From the NCBI GenBank assembly GCA_033857955.1, contig JAWVCW010000018.1, forward strand, positions 16,730-80,729: 64,000 nt of DNA, read 5' to 3'. How positions within the stretch are numbered: the stretch's first letter is position 1; each line of letters starts with the position of its first letter. Shown here in pieces: positions 40,454-47,744 of the stretch. Below the pieces are notes generated by a model. That model was not told where the DNA came from, searched no databases, and saw nothing but the letters and a program-made list of their open reading frames with translations. The DNA is from Gaiellasilicea sp033857955 (GTDB taxonomy: Bacteria; Actinomycetota; Thermoleophilia; Gaiellales; Gaiellaceae). Both the position numbers and the translations under genes were made by a program.

Positions 40454-41312
40454 AGTCAGCGTCCTCGCGATCTTCGGCCCGACCGCATCGGGCAAGAGTG
40501 CTGTTGCGGAGGCGATCGCCGAGCGGATCCCGGCGGAGCTCGTGTCCGCCGACTCGATGCAGGTCTACCGGGGGCTTCCGATCCTCACGAACCAGGACGC
40601 CCGCGCGCGGCTCGTCGGCATCTGGCCGCTGGATCGCCAGGGCACAGTCGGCGAGTTTCAGAAGCTGGCGCACCAGGCGATCGACGAGATCGTCGCGGCA
40701 GGCCGAACAGCCGTCGTCGTCGGCGGCTCCGGCCTCTGGTTCCAGGCGGCGCTGACCGATGTCCGGCTGCCGCCGGACGTGCCGGCCGGCGCGCGAGCGC
40801 ACTGGGAGCGGCTCTACGATAGGCGCGGCCCCGAGGTCGCACACGGTCTCCTCCAAGCCCGCGATCCCCGAGCCGCCGGCCAGGTGCACCCGAACGACCG
40901 CAAGCGCGTGGTGCGGGCCCTCGAGCTCTGGCAGGCCGGCGCAACGCTGACGCCGGAGCGGCCGCGCCTCTGGACCGCGGCGCTGCGCCTTCCGACCCTC
41001 GTCGCCGGCCTCGCCGTCCCGCGCGAGACGCTCGCGACACGGATCAACTCGCGCGCGGCGGCAATGTTCGAACAGGGGGTGGAGGCGGAGGTGCGGGCCG
41101 CCGGCAACGTCGTTCCGCAGGTGATCGGCGTGCACGCCGTGCGCGAGCTTCCCCGGTCCGAGGCGATCGCCGAGCTCGAACGCGCAACGCAGCGTTTCGC
41201 GGCCTACCAGCGCAAGTGGATGCGCAGGATCCCGGGCATCGTCATGATCGACGCGGACCGGCCGGTGGGAGAGGTGGCGGATACGATTCTCGAAATCGCG
41301 GGCGATCGATGA
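40416..41312 (+). CDS. miaA: tRNA dimethylallyltransferase
   Basis: A 298-residue MiaA that adds dimethylallyl to A37 of tRNAs. The P-loop is IFGPTASGKSAVAEAIAER, followed by LVSADSMQVYRGLPI, VVVGGSGLWFQAAL and the C-terminal TQRFAAYQRKWMRRIPGI. ATG 40416 or ATG 40398 are both possible; each overlaps the epimerase gene. The last 96 bases of the gene are repeated almost exactly at 41706-41801, next to dapF, a sign of a duplication with insertion. Confidence 0.93.
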   Translation: MPSSAGSRSPAPRVSVLAIFGPTASGKSAVAEAIAERIPAELVSADSMQVYRGLPILTNQDARARLVGIWPLDRQGTVGEFQKLAHQAIDEIVAAGRTAVVVGGSGLWFQAALTDVRLPPDVPAGARAHWERLYDRRGPEVAHGLLQARDPRAAGQVHPNDRKRVVRALELWQAGATLTPERPRLWTAALRLPTLVAGLAVPRETLATRINSRAAAMFEQGVEAEVRAAGNVVPQVIGVHAVRELPRSEAIAELERATQRFAAYQRKWMRRIPGIVMIDADRPVGEVADTILEIAGDR

Positions 41313-41448
41313 CGGACACCTCATTCTCGAGCCGCTTCCTGGAAACGTGAGCGACCAGCAGCCGCCTCTCCTCGCGCGACGCTCGAGCGCAAATGAAGTG
41401 ACGGCGTCAACCCCCGATGGGGCATACCGTCAAGCCAGAGTTGGCGCC

Positions 41449-41454
41449 TACGCT
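41449..41454 (+). promoter_or_regulatory. -10 element (TACGCT) of the zinc-ribbon gene
   Basis: TACGCT ends 7 nt before the ATG at 41462, the same spacing as at other leaderless genes here. The 149 nt between miaA and this gene hold nothing else recognisable. Confidence 0.4.
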
Positions 41455-41461
41455 TGTATCC

Positions 41462-41659
41462 ATGGCTCAGAGTGAGATCGATGTCGCGTGCGCCAATTGC
41501 GGTCGACCAGGTCGCGTGGGCGGCACATTGGAAAACGGCTGGCGCTACTTCAGGGATGGCGTTGGGGAGCTCGTCCTGTTCTGCGCGCTCTGTGTGCGCC
41601 TCGGATCTCGTCCTGACGCGCCGGCTTCGACCGAAGAGACCAATCAGGGACGCCACTGA
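41462..41659 (+). CDS. Small zinc-ribbon-like protein
   Basis: A 65-residue protein with two CxxC pairs (CANCGRPG and FCALC) about 30 residues apart, the pattern of a four-cysteine zinc ribbon. The segment between them, GTLENGWRYFRDGVGELVLF, looks like a beta-hairpin. No partner or function is known. It lies on a block (41313-41703) of visibly lower GC than its neighbours, between miaA and a decayed copy of the miaA end, and is thus likely acquired. The ATG 41462 was chosen from the -10 spacing; an in-frame ATG at 41417 exists. Confidence 0.6.
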   Translation: MAQSEIDVACANCGRPGRVGGTLENGWRYFRDGVGELVLFCALCVRLGSRPDAPASTEETNQGRH

Positions 41660-41687
41660 GAAGCCCTACCGAGGATTGCGGTCTAAG

Positions 41688-41801
41688 CCGGAGCGGCCCC
41701 GCCTGTGGATGCGCCGCATCCCCGGCATCGTCATGATCGACGCGGACCGGCCGGTGGGAGAGGTGGCGGATGCGATTCTCGAAATGGCACGCGCTCGGTA
41801 A
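41688..41801 (+). pseudogene. Decayed duplicate of the miaA 3' end with internal deletion
   Basis: Bases 41706-41801 repeat the last 96 bases of miaA (41217-41312) with few changes, down to the stop codon, encoding WMRRIPGIVMIDADRPVGEV and beyond. Bases 41688-41709 match miaA 40953-40974 at 20 of 22 positions. The two blocks are far apart in miaA but joined here through the shared TGGA, as expected from a microhomology deletion. The dapF ATG (41770) lies inside this remnant; the matching miaA position (41281) reads ATA. Confidence 0.85.
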
Positions 41802-42540
41802 CAGCTACCTGCTCGTCGAGCGGGGAGATGGCGGTCGGCCGCTCGACTCCGAGCTTGCGCGCAGGCTCTGCGACGTGCGGTACGGAATCGGCTCCGACGG
41901 CGTGCTCGAGGTCGTCGCGGTCGAGGGCGCGCAGGCCGAGATCGTGATCTGGAACCCCGACGGCTCCGTGGCCGAGTTCTCGGGCAACGGCAGCCGCATC
42001 GCCGCCGCGTGGCTCGGACGGCGGGCAGGCGCGCCTCAGGTGACGATCGCGGTCTCCGGACGCTCGTACCCCGCGGCCGTTCGCGACGACGGAACTATCG
42101 CGATGGGCGTCGGGGACGTGGAGGTGGGGGAGATCGAGACGGTCGAGCTCGGTGAGGAGCGGGTCGAGCTGACCGCGGTGTCCGTCGGCAACCCGCACGC
42201 GGTCGTACGTGGTAACCCGGAGCGCGAGGAGTTGCTTCGCCTCGGCCCGCAGCTGGAGGTGAACGAGCGCTTCCCCAACCGGACGAACGTTCAGCTGATC
42301 CGCGTGGACGGGGTGAACCAGCTGACGGTGCTCGTGTGGGAGCGCGGAGCGGGGGAGACGAGTGCATCGGGGTCGAGCGCGGTCGCTGCTGCCGCCGCTG
42401 CGGTCACGAACGGCTGGTGTGAGAGCCCGGTGACCGTGCGCATGCCCGGCGGTGAGCTGCGCGTCGAGCTGGACGAGCAGAACCGGATCACGCTCGTCGG
42501 CCCCGCAGAGGAGATCTGCGACGGCGACGTAAGGCTCTAG
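41770..42540 (+). CDS. dapF: Diaminopimelate epimerase-like protein with Ser in place of both catalytic Cys
   Basis: A 256-residue DapF-family protein. The start MRFSKWHALGNSYLLVE and the motifs YGIGSDGVLEV, WNPDGSVAEF, VGNPHAVV and VWERGAGETSASG are those of the family. True DapF uses two cysteines, in (M/F)CGNGxR and ACGTG; here both are serine (EFSGNGSR and TSASGSSA). Proton abstraction by a thiol pair would therefore be impossible. It still lies next to dapD, dapC and dapE, so DAP epimerisation remains the best guess from context, but activity is in doubt. It shares the palindromic CTAG stop with the convergent dapD gene. Confidence 0.85.
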   Translation: MRFSKWHALGNSYLLVERGDGGRPLDSELARRLCDVRYGIGSDGVLEVVAVEGAQAEIVIWNPDGSVAEFSGNGSRIAAAWLGRRAGAPQVTIAVSGRSYPAAVRDDGTIAMGVGDVEVGEIETVELGEERVELTAVSVGNPHAVVRGNPEREELLRLGPQLEVNERFPNRTNVQLIRVDGVNQLTVLVWERGAGETSASGSSAVAAAAAAVTNGWCESPVTVRMPGGELRVELDEQNRITLVGPAEEICDGDVRL

Positions 42541-43283
42541 ACCGCGAGCTCGAACTCTCGCAGAACGGCGTTCAGGCTCAGGCGCTCGTCGTGGGATTCC
42601 TGGCGCCAGCCGATGATCAGCGCACAGTCGATCTGGTAGGTACCGGCGGGGAAGTCCTTCGGCCGCGTACCCGGAACGACAACCGCGCGTGGCGGAACGG
42701 CGCCGCGGTGCTCGACCGGCTCGGAGCCCGTGACGTCGATGATCGGCACGCTCGCGGTCAGTGAGACGTTCGCCGCGAGAATTGCCCCGGCGCCGATGCG
42801 CACGCCCTCGGTGACGATGCAGCGGGAGCCGAGGAACGCGCCGTCCTCGACGATCACGGGGGTCGCGTTCGGCGGCTCGAGCACGCCGCCGATGCCGACA
42901 CCGCCCGCGAGGTGCACGTCGGCACCGATCTGGGCACAGGAGCCCACCGTCGCCCAGGTGTCGACCATTGTGCGCGGCCCGACCCAGGCGCCGATGTTCA
43001 CGTAGCCGGGCATGAGCACGACGCCTTCCGAGAGGAACGAGCCGTAGCGCGCGACCCCGGGCGGGACGATCCGGACGCCGGGGGCATGCTGCTTCAGCGG
43101 AATCTTGTCCTGGAACGAGAACGGTCCGACCGTGATCGGCTCGACCTTGCGCAGCCGGAAGTACTCGAGGATCGCCTGCTTCGCCTCGACGTCGACGACC
43201 CACTCGTCGCCGACCTTGCTCGCGACGCGCCGCTCGCCGCTGTCGAGCCCCGCGACGATCTCCTCGGCGAGCTCGGGGGTCAC
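42537..43283 (-). CDS. dapD: Tetrahydrodipicolinate N-succinyltransferase
   Basis: A 248-residue left-handed beta-helix acyltransferase that succinylates tetrahydrodipicolinate. The hexapeptide region is clear (GYVNIGAWVGPRTMVDTWAT, then VGSCAQIGADVHLAGGVGIG) and is followed by a C-terminal domain with RPKDFPAGTYQIDCALIIGW. The N-terminal part is short. It begins with GTG overlapping the aminotransferase stop (GTGA). Its TAG stop shares CTAG with the dapF stop on the other strand, so the two genes converge with a 4-nt overlap. Confidence 0.93.
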   Translation of the reverse strand: MTPELAEEIVAGLDSGERRVASKVGDEWVVDVEAKQAILEYFRLRKVEPITVGPFSFQDKIPLKQHAPGVRIVPPGVARYGSFLSEGVVLMPGYVNIGAWVGPRTMVDTWATVGSCAQIGADVHLAGGVGIGGVLEPPNATPVIVEDGAFLGSRCIVTEGVRIGAGAILAANVSLTASVPIIDVTGSEPVEHRGAVPPRAVVVPGTRPKDFPAGTYQIDCALIIGWRQESHDERLSLNAVLREFELAV

Positions 43284-44428
43284 AGCACCTCTTCCAGGAT
43301 CGCGACGGCACGTCCGCACTCGGTCTCCGAGGGCACGAGCGCCACGCGGAAGTAGCCCTCGCCGGCGGGCCCGAGATACGAGCCGGGCGCGACGAGGACA
43401 CCGTGCTCGAGCAGGCGCTCCGCGAACCCCGCGGATGTCTCGCCGGCAGGCACAACGAGCCAGAGGTACATCGTCGCCTCGCTGCCCGCGACCCGGATCC
43501 CTTTGCGCTCGAAGAGGTCGAGCAGAAGCGTACGCTTGCGGCCGTAGCGCTCGCGCGTCTGCTCGACGTGCTCCTCGTCCCCCCAGGCGACCACCGACGC
43601 GCGCTGCACGAACTCCTGCGGTGCGGTTCCGACCGTCGGCCGGAACGCCTTGAGGGCGCCGATCAGCTCCCGGTCGCCCGCTGCGAAGCCGCTGCGATAC
43701 CCCGTCATCGAGCTCCGCTTCGAGAGCGTGTTGAAGACGATGACGTTCGTCCGGTCCTCGACCTGAAGAGCTGAGGCAGGCGGCTCGCCGAACCAGAGCT
43801 CGGTGTACGCCTCGTCGGAGGCGAGGACGAATCCATGTTCCCGGGCCAGGCCGGCAAGCCGCTCGTAGAAGGCGAGCGGCGCCGTCGCGCACGTCGGGTT
43901 GTTCGGGTAGTTGACCCAGAAGACCGCGAGCCGGGCCCAGGTCTCGCCGTCGATCGCCTCGAGGTCGGGGAGGAAGCCGTTCTCCTCACGCAGTGGCAGC
44001 GCCAGCGGTCGCGCGTGCGCAAAGAGCGCGCCGCGCTCGTACACCGGGTAGCCCGGGTCGGTGTACGCAACCGTGTCGCGCGTCCCGTCTGCGTCGACGA
44101 CGGCGAGCGCGAAGCTGAAGATCGCCTCCTTGCTGCCGAGCGTGGGGATCACCTCGGTGTCGGGATCGAGCTCGACGGCGAAGCGGCGAGCGGCCCAGGC
44201 GACGATCGCCTCGCGCAACTCGGGCAGTCCGACGGCTGCCGGGTAGCCCATCCGCTCGCGCAGGCCGGCCACGAGCGCCTCGCGGATCAGCGGGTCGGTC
44301 GGCTCCTGCGGGTCGCCCATGCCAAAGTCGATCACCTCGATCCCGCGCTCCTCGACGCGCCGCGCGGCCTCGTTCAGGCGTACGAAGGGATACGTGGTCT
44401 GGCGCTCGAGAATGGGGGAGACAGGCAC
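43280..44428 (-). CDS. dapC: Succinyldiaminopimelate transaminase (DapC-type aminotransferase)
   Basis: A 382-residue class I/II PLP aminotransferase. Typical blocks: FGMGDPQEPTDPLIREAL, TLGSKEAIFSFAL, WVNYPNNPTC, ASDEAYTELWF, and the PLP lysine in NTLSKRSSMTGYRSGF. Its place between dapE and dapD, with overlapping or 2-nt spaced ends, makes N-succinyl-LL-DAP:2-oxoglutarate transaminase the likely activity. The start is GTG at 44428 (VPVSPILERQTTYPF). The frame stays open far upstream on this strand only as an antisense shadow of other genes. Confidence 0.9.
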   Translation of the reverse strand: MPVSPILERQTTYPFVRLNEAARRVEERGIEVIDFGMGDPQEPTDPLIREALVAGLRERMGYPAAVGLPELREAIVAWAARRFAVELDPDTEVIPTLGSKEAIFSFALAVVDADGTRDTVAYTDPGYPVYERGALFAHARPLALPLREENGFLPDLEAIDGETWARLAVFWVNYPNNPTCATAPLAFYERLAGLAREHGFVLASDEAYTELWFGEPPASALQVEDRTNVIVFNTLSKRSSMTGYRSGFAAGDRELIGALKAFRPTVGTAPQEFVQRASVVAWGDEEHVEQTRERYGRKRTLLLDLFERKGIRVAGSEATMYLWLVVPAGETSAGFAERLLEHGVLVAPGSYLGPAGEGYFRVALVPSETECGRAVAILEEVL

Positions 44429-44430
44429 GG

Positions 44431-45507
44431 TCAGACGGTACCCGTGACGAAGGCCCAGAGCGACTCGAACGATCGCTCGAGCGCGGCGATCTCGACCTGC
44501 TCGTCGCGGCGATGGGCGTAGCGGGTCGCGCCGGGGCCGAAGTTGACGGCGTCGATCCCGCGCGACGTGAAGTCGGCGACGTTCGTCCAGGCCTGCTTCG
44601 GCTCGAGCGCGAGGTCTCCCGCTGTGCGCAGGCGGTGCACGAGGGCAGAGTCGGTGACGACGCGGGCCGGGGGAGAGTCGCCTGCGTGCTCGTACGTCGC
44701 GCCCTCCGGGAGCAGGCTGCGGAGATAGGCGTCGGCGCTCGAGGGGGCGCGGTCCGGGGCGTAGCGGAAGTTGACGTTCGCTACCACCCGGTCGGGGATG
44801 ACGTTGCTCGCGATCCCGCCCTCGATCTGGGTGATGCTTGCGACCTCGGTGAAGGTGAGCCCGCCGATCTCGACCGGCCTCGGTTCGATCTGGGCATAGG
44901 CGCGGAGCCCGTCGAGGGCCTTGTCGATCGCGTTCTCGGCCGTCCACGGTCTCGCCGAGTGGCCGCTGACCCCGTGAAAGACGATCCGGGCGTTCATGTT
45001 GCCGAGGCAGCCGGCCTGGATCGTGTTGTCGGTGGGCTCGAGCAGGATCGCCAGCTCCGCCTCGTGCACGAGCCGCGACCGGTCGAAGAGGTCGGGCAGC
45101 GGGCTGTGCTCGGCCGGCAGCTCCTCCTTGCCGAACGCGAGCAGCGCGATGTCGACCGCCGGCTCGATCGCGCGCTCGTCGAGTTCCCGTGCGAGCTCGA
45201 GCATCACTGCCAGGCCGCCCTTCATGTCGCTCGCTCCGAGCCCGACCACGGCGCCGTTCTCGATCCGGCCGGGGACGTTCGCCTGTGCCGGCACCGTGTC
45301 GTAGTGGCCGGCGAGCACGACGAGGGGGCGTCCGGCGGCCCGCGGACGAGCCCAGACGAACGCGTCCTCGCCTTCGTACTCCGGCTCGAAGGAGGCCGGG
45401 ACGAGGGAACGGACGTGTGCGGCGATCTCCGCCTCGTTGCGGCTCTCGGACGGGATGTTCACGAGCTCGAGCGCGCGGGCAGCGAGCCGGTCGGCGAGGG
45501 CGGACAT
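44431..45507 (-). CDS. dapE: Succinyl-diaminopimelate desuccinylase
   Basis: A 358-residue M20 zinc peptidase-like enzyme that removes succinate from succinyl-DAP. Metal-site motifs are LAGHYDTVPAQ, GLGASDMKGGLA and FGKEELPAEHSPL; the dimerisation lid contains FHGVSGHSARPW. The ATG at 45507 is 28 nt from the divergent hflX start, and a -10-like CACGCT (complement of 45516-45521) ends 8 nt before it. It is the first gene of the dapE-dapC-dapD operon. Confidence 0.93.
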   Translation of the reverse strand: MSALADRLAARALELVNIPSESRNEAEIAAHVRSLVPASFEPEYEGEDAFVWARPRAAGRPLVVLAGHYDTVPAQANVPGRIENGAVVGLGASDMKGGLAVMLELARELDERAIEPAVDIALLAFGKEELPAEHSPLPDLFDRSRLVHEAELAILLEPTDNTIQAGCLGNMNARIVFHGVSGHSARPWTAENAIDKALDGLRAYAQIEPRPVEIGGLTFTEVASITQIEGGIASNVIPDRVVANVNFRYAPDRAPSSADAYLRSLLPEGATYEHAGDSPPARVVTDSALVHRLRTAGDLALEPKQAWTNVADFTSRGIDAVNFGPGATRYAHRRDEQVEIAALERSFESLWAFVTGTV

Positions 45508-45522
45508 CGTCGGCAAGCGTGG

Positions 45523-45528
45523 CACAAT
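45523..45528 (+). promoter_or_regulatory. -10 element (CACAAT) of hflX, back-to-back with the dapE -10
   Basis: CACAAT ends 7 nt before the hflX ATG (45536). On the other strand the dapE -10-like CACGCT occupies 45516-45521. The two promoters therefore overlap, with each -35 region inside the opposing gene. Confidence 0.45.
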
Positions 45529-45535
45529 CCCCGGG

Positions 45536-46864
45536 ATGACGACGCGCCAGCAAACGAGTTCGGGCATCGAGCCCGAACGCGGGCTCGTGCTGGCCGTCCT
45601 CCCGAAGTCCGCCGACGCCGAACAGGAGCTCGGCGAGCTGCGCGAGCTGGCGCGCACGGCGGGCGTCGAGCCGATCGGCGAGATCGTCCAGCAGCGTGCG
45701 AACCCCGATCCGCGCACGTACGTGGGGAAAGGAAAGCTCGCGGAGCTGAAGCGGGCCTACGAGGACACCAGGGCCGAGGTCCTGCTCGTCGACGACGAGC
45801 TCGAACCGTCGCAGCAGAAGGCGCTCGAGAATGCGCTCACCGCGCGCGTGGTCGACCGGACGCAACTGATCCTGGACATCTTCGCCCAGCACGCCACGAG
45901 TGCCGAGGGGAAGCTGCAGGTCGAGCTCGCCCAGCTCGAGTACAACCTGCCGCGGATGCGGGGCATGTGGCAGCACCTGGAGCGCCTCGGCGGCGGTTCC
46001 GGCGCACTCGGGGCCGGCGTCGGAACGCGAGGGCCCGGCGAGTCCCAGCTCGAGACCGACCGGCGGATCGCGCGCCGAAAGATCTCGCTCCTGCGCCGCC
46101 GCCTCCGCGACCTCGGCAAGCAACGCACCGTGCGGCGAAAGGAGCGTGCGCAGAGCGGCACGCCGACGGTCGCGCTGGCGGGCTACACGAACGTCGGCAA
46201 GTCGACGCTGCTGAACGCTCTCACCGGCTCCGAGGTGAGCGTCGAGAACCGCCTCTTCGAGACGCTCGATCCGACGACGCGTGCATTCGAGCACGACGGC
46301 AAGCGGTACCTCGTCACCGACACCGTCGGTTTCATCCGCCGGCTGCCGACGCAGCTCGTCGAGGGCTTCGCCTCGACGCTGGAGGAGACGCTCGTTGCGG
46401 ATCTCATCCTGCACGTCGTCGATGCGTCGGAGACCGACGACCGGCTCGAGGAGATGATCGCCTCGGTCGATACGGTCCTCCACGAGATCGGCGCCGACGA
46501 GGTGCCGCTCGAGCTCGTCCTGAACAAGATCGACCGCGTCGATCCGCTCGGGCGCAAGCGGCTGGCGAATGGCTTTCCCGGTGCCGTTCAGATCTCGGCG
46601 GTGACGGGCGAGGGAGTCGACGATCTCCGCGCGAGGATCGCCGATCGATTCGCCGACAGGTACGAGGACGTCCGGCTGCTGCTGCCCTACGAGGATGGCG
46701 GCAAGCTCGCCGAGCTCTACGCGCTCGGGGCGCCGATCCACGAGCGCGAGGACCTGGAGCACGGTGTGCTGATCCGTGCGCGCCTGCCGCAGCGCGAGGT
46801 GCGACGTTTTGCCCGCTATCTCGTCGCGGACGCGCACGAAGGCTCGGCGGCGGAACGCGTGTGA
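45536..46864 (+). CDS. hflX: GTPase HflX
   Basis: A 442-residue ribosome-associated GTPase that splits stalled or stressed ribosomes. The N-terminal HflX domain (VGKGKLAELKRAYED, VVDRTQLILDIFAQHA, GTRGPGESQLETDRR) is followed by the G domain: G1 GYTNVGKSTLLNAL, G3 DTVGFIRRLP, G4 LNKIDRV. The C-terminal extension of about 70 residues is present. The start MTTRQQ was chosen from the -10 spacing; no Shine-Dalgarno sequence is seen. Its stop overlaps dut (GTGA). Confidence 0.95.
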   Translation: MTTRQQTSSGIEPERGLVLAVLPKSADAEQELGELRELARTAGVEPIGEIVQQRANPDPRTYVGKGKLAELKRAYEDTRAEVLLVDDELEPSQQKALENALTARVVDRTQLILDIFAQHATSAEGKLQVELAQLEYNLPRMRGMWQHLERLGGGSGALGAGVGTRGPGESQLETDRRIARRKISLLRRRLRDLGKQRTVRRKERAQSGTPTVALAGYTNVGKSTLLNALTGSEVSVENRLFETLDPTTRAFEHDGKRYLVTDTVGFIRRLPTQLVEGFASTLEETLVADLILHVVDASETDDRLEEMIASVDTVLHEIGADEVPLELVLNKIDRVDPLGRKRLANGFPGAVQISAVTGEGVDDLRARIADRFADRYEDVRLLLPYEDGGKLAELYALGAPIHEREDLEHGVLIRARLPQREVRRFARYLVADAHEGSAAERV

Positions 46865-47292
46865 TCGACCTTCCGGTCGCGCGTCTGCGCGAGGACGCCA
46901 TCCTTCCCTCGCAGGCTTACGAGGGTGACGCGGGGCTCGACCTGGCCGCCTGCGAGCGGCTCGAGCTCGGTCCCGGAGAGCGAGGCGTAGTCGGGACCGG
47001 TCTCGCAGTCGCGGTGCCCGAGGGGTGGGCCGGTCTCGTGCTGCCCCGCTCCGGCCTCGCCGCGAAGCACGGAATCACGATCGTCAACTCGCCCGGGTTG
47101 ATCGATGCGGGGTACCGCGGCGAGGTGAAGGTGATCATGCTCAACACCGACGAGCGCGAGCCGTTCGTCGTCGAGCCCGGAATGAGGATCGCGCAGCTCG
47201 TGCTCGTCGAGGCGGCGGGCGTGCGGCTGCTCGAGCTGGACGAGCTCTCGATCAGCGAACGCGGCACCGCCGGGTTGGGCTCGTCGGGATGA
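46861..47292 (+). CDS. dut: dUTP diphosphatase
   Basis: A 143-residue trimeric dUTPase that hydrolyses dUTP to dUMP. All five motifs are visible: EGDAGLDLA, PRSGLAAKHGI, GLIDAGYRGEVKV, GMRIAQLVL and the C-terminal arm ERGTAGLGSSG. It starts with GTG in the overlap with hflX, and its stop overlaps the NUDIX gene. Length is standard. It keeps uracil out of DNA and provides dUMP for thymidylate synthesis. Confidence 0.95.
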   Translation: MIDLPVARLREDAILPSQAYEGDAGLDLAACERLELGPGERGVVGTGLAVAVPEGWAGLVLPRSGLAAKHGITIVNSPGLIDAGYRGEVKVIMLNTDEREPFVVEPGMRIAQLVLVEAAGVRLLELDELSISERGTAGLGSSG

Positions 47293-47744
47293 TGGGGGCG
47301 GAGCCCAGGATCCGCGTCTCGGCGCTCCTGCGCTGGGGCGACGGCATCCTGCTCTGCCGGCACGACAAGCGCGGGCGCGACGTCTGGCTGCTCCCGGGCG
47401 GCGGCGTTCACTCGGGTGAGACGCTGATGGACGCGCTCGACCGCGAGATCGCCGAGGAGGTCGGGATCGCCGCGCCACCGCTCGAGGGGCCGATCGCAAT
47501 CGTCGACTCGATCGCGCCCGGTCTCTCGCTGACGACGAAGCACGTCGTTCACATCATCTTCGCGGGGGAGGTCAGCGGGTCACTGGAAGCGGTCGTGTCC
47601 ACCGACGAGGCCGTTCGCGGACATCGCCTGTTCACCTTCGATGAGCTCGATGGGATCGTGCTGCACCCGCCGATCCAGCGCTTCCTTCAGCGCCGGCGCC
47701 CCGGCGACCCGGCGGTGTACCTCGGGGCGCTGTGGATCCCGTGA
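47289..47744 (+). CDS. NUDIX hydrolase
   Basis: A 151-residue NUDIX protein. The Nudix box is complete: GGGVHSGETLMDALDREIAE followed by EVGI (G-x5-E-x7-REUxEExGU). Substrates are usually nucleoside diphosphates linked to another group, but the specificity cannot be read here. Two consecutive ATGs (47289 and 47292) are possible starts. It is translationally coupled to dut and to the following decarboxylase gene, so a nucleotide-cleaning role beside dUTPase is plausible. Confidence 0.88.
   Translation: MMGAEPRIRVSALLRWGDGILLCRHDKRGRDVWLLPGGGVHSGETLMDALDREIAEEVGIAAPPLEGPIAIVDSIAPGLSLTTKHVVHIIFAGEVSGSLEAVVSTDEAVRGHRLFTFDELDGIVLHPPIQRFLQRRRPGDPAVYLGALWIP

Noticed and set aside
44429..46837. Upstream extension of the aminotransferase frame on the minus strand
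   Set aside because: It runs antisense through dapE in another frame and through hflX, and has no family similarity. The aminotransferase begins at the GTG at 44428.
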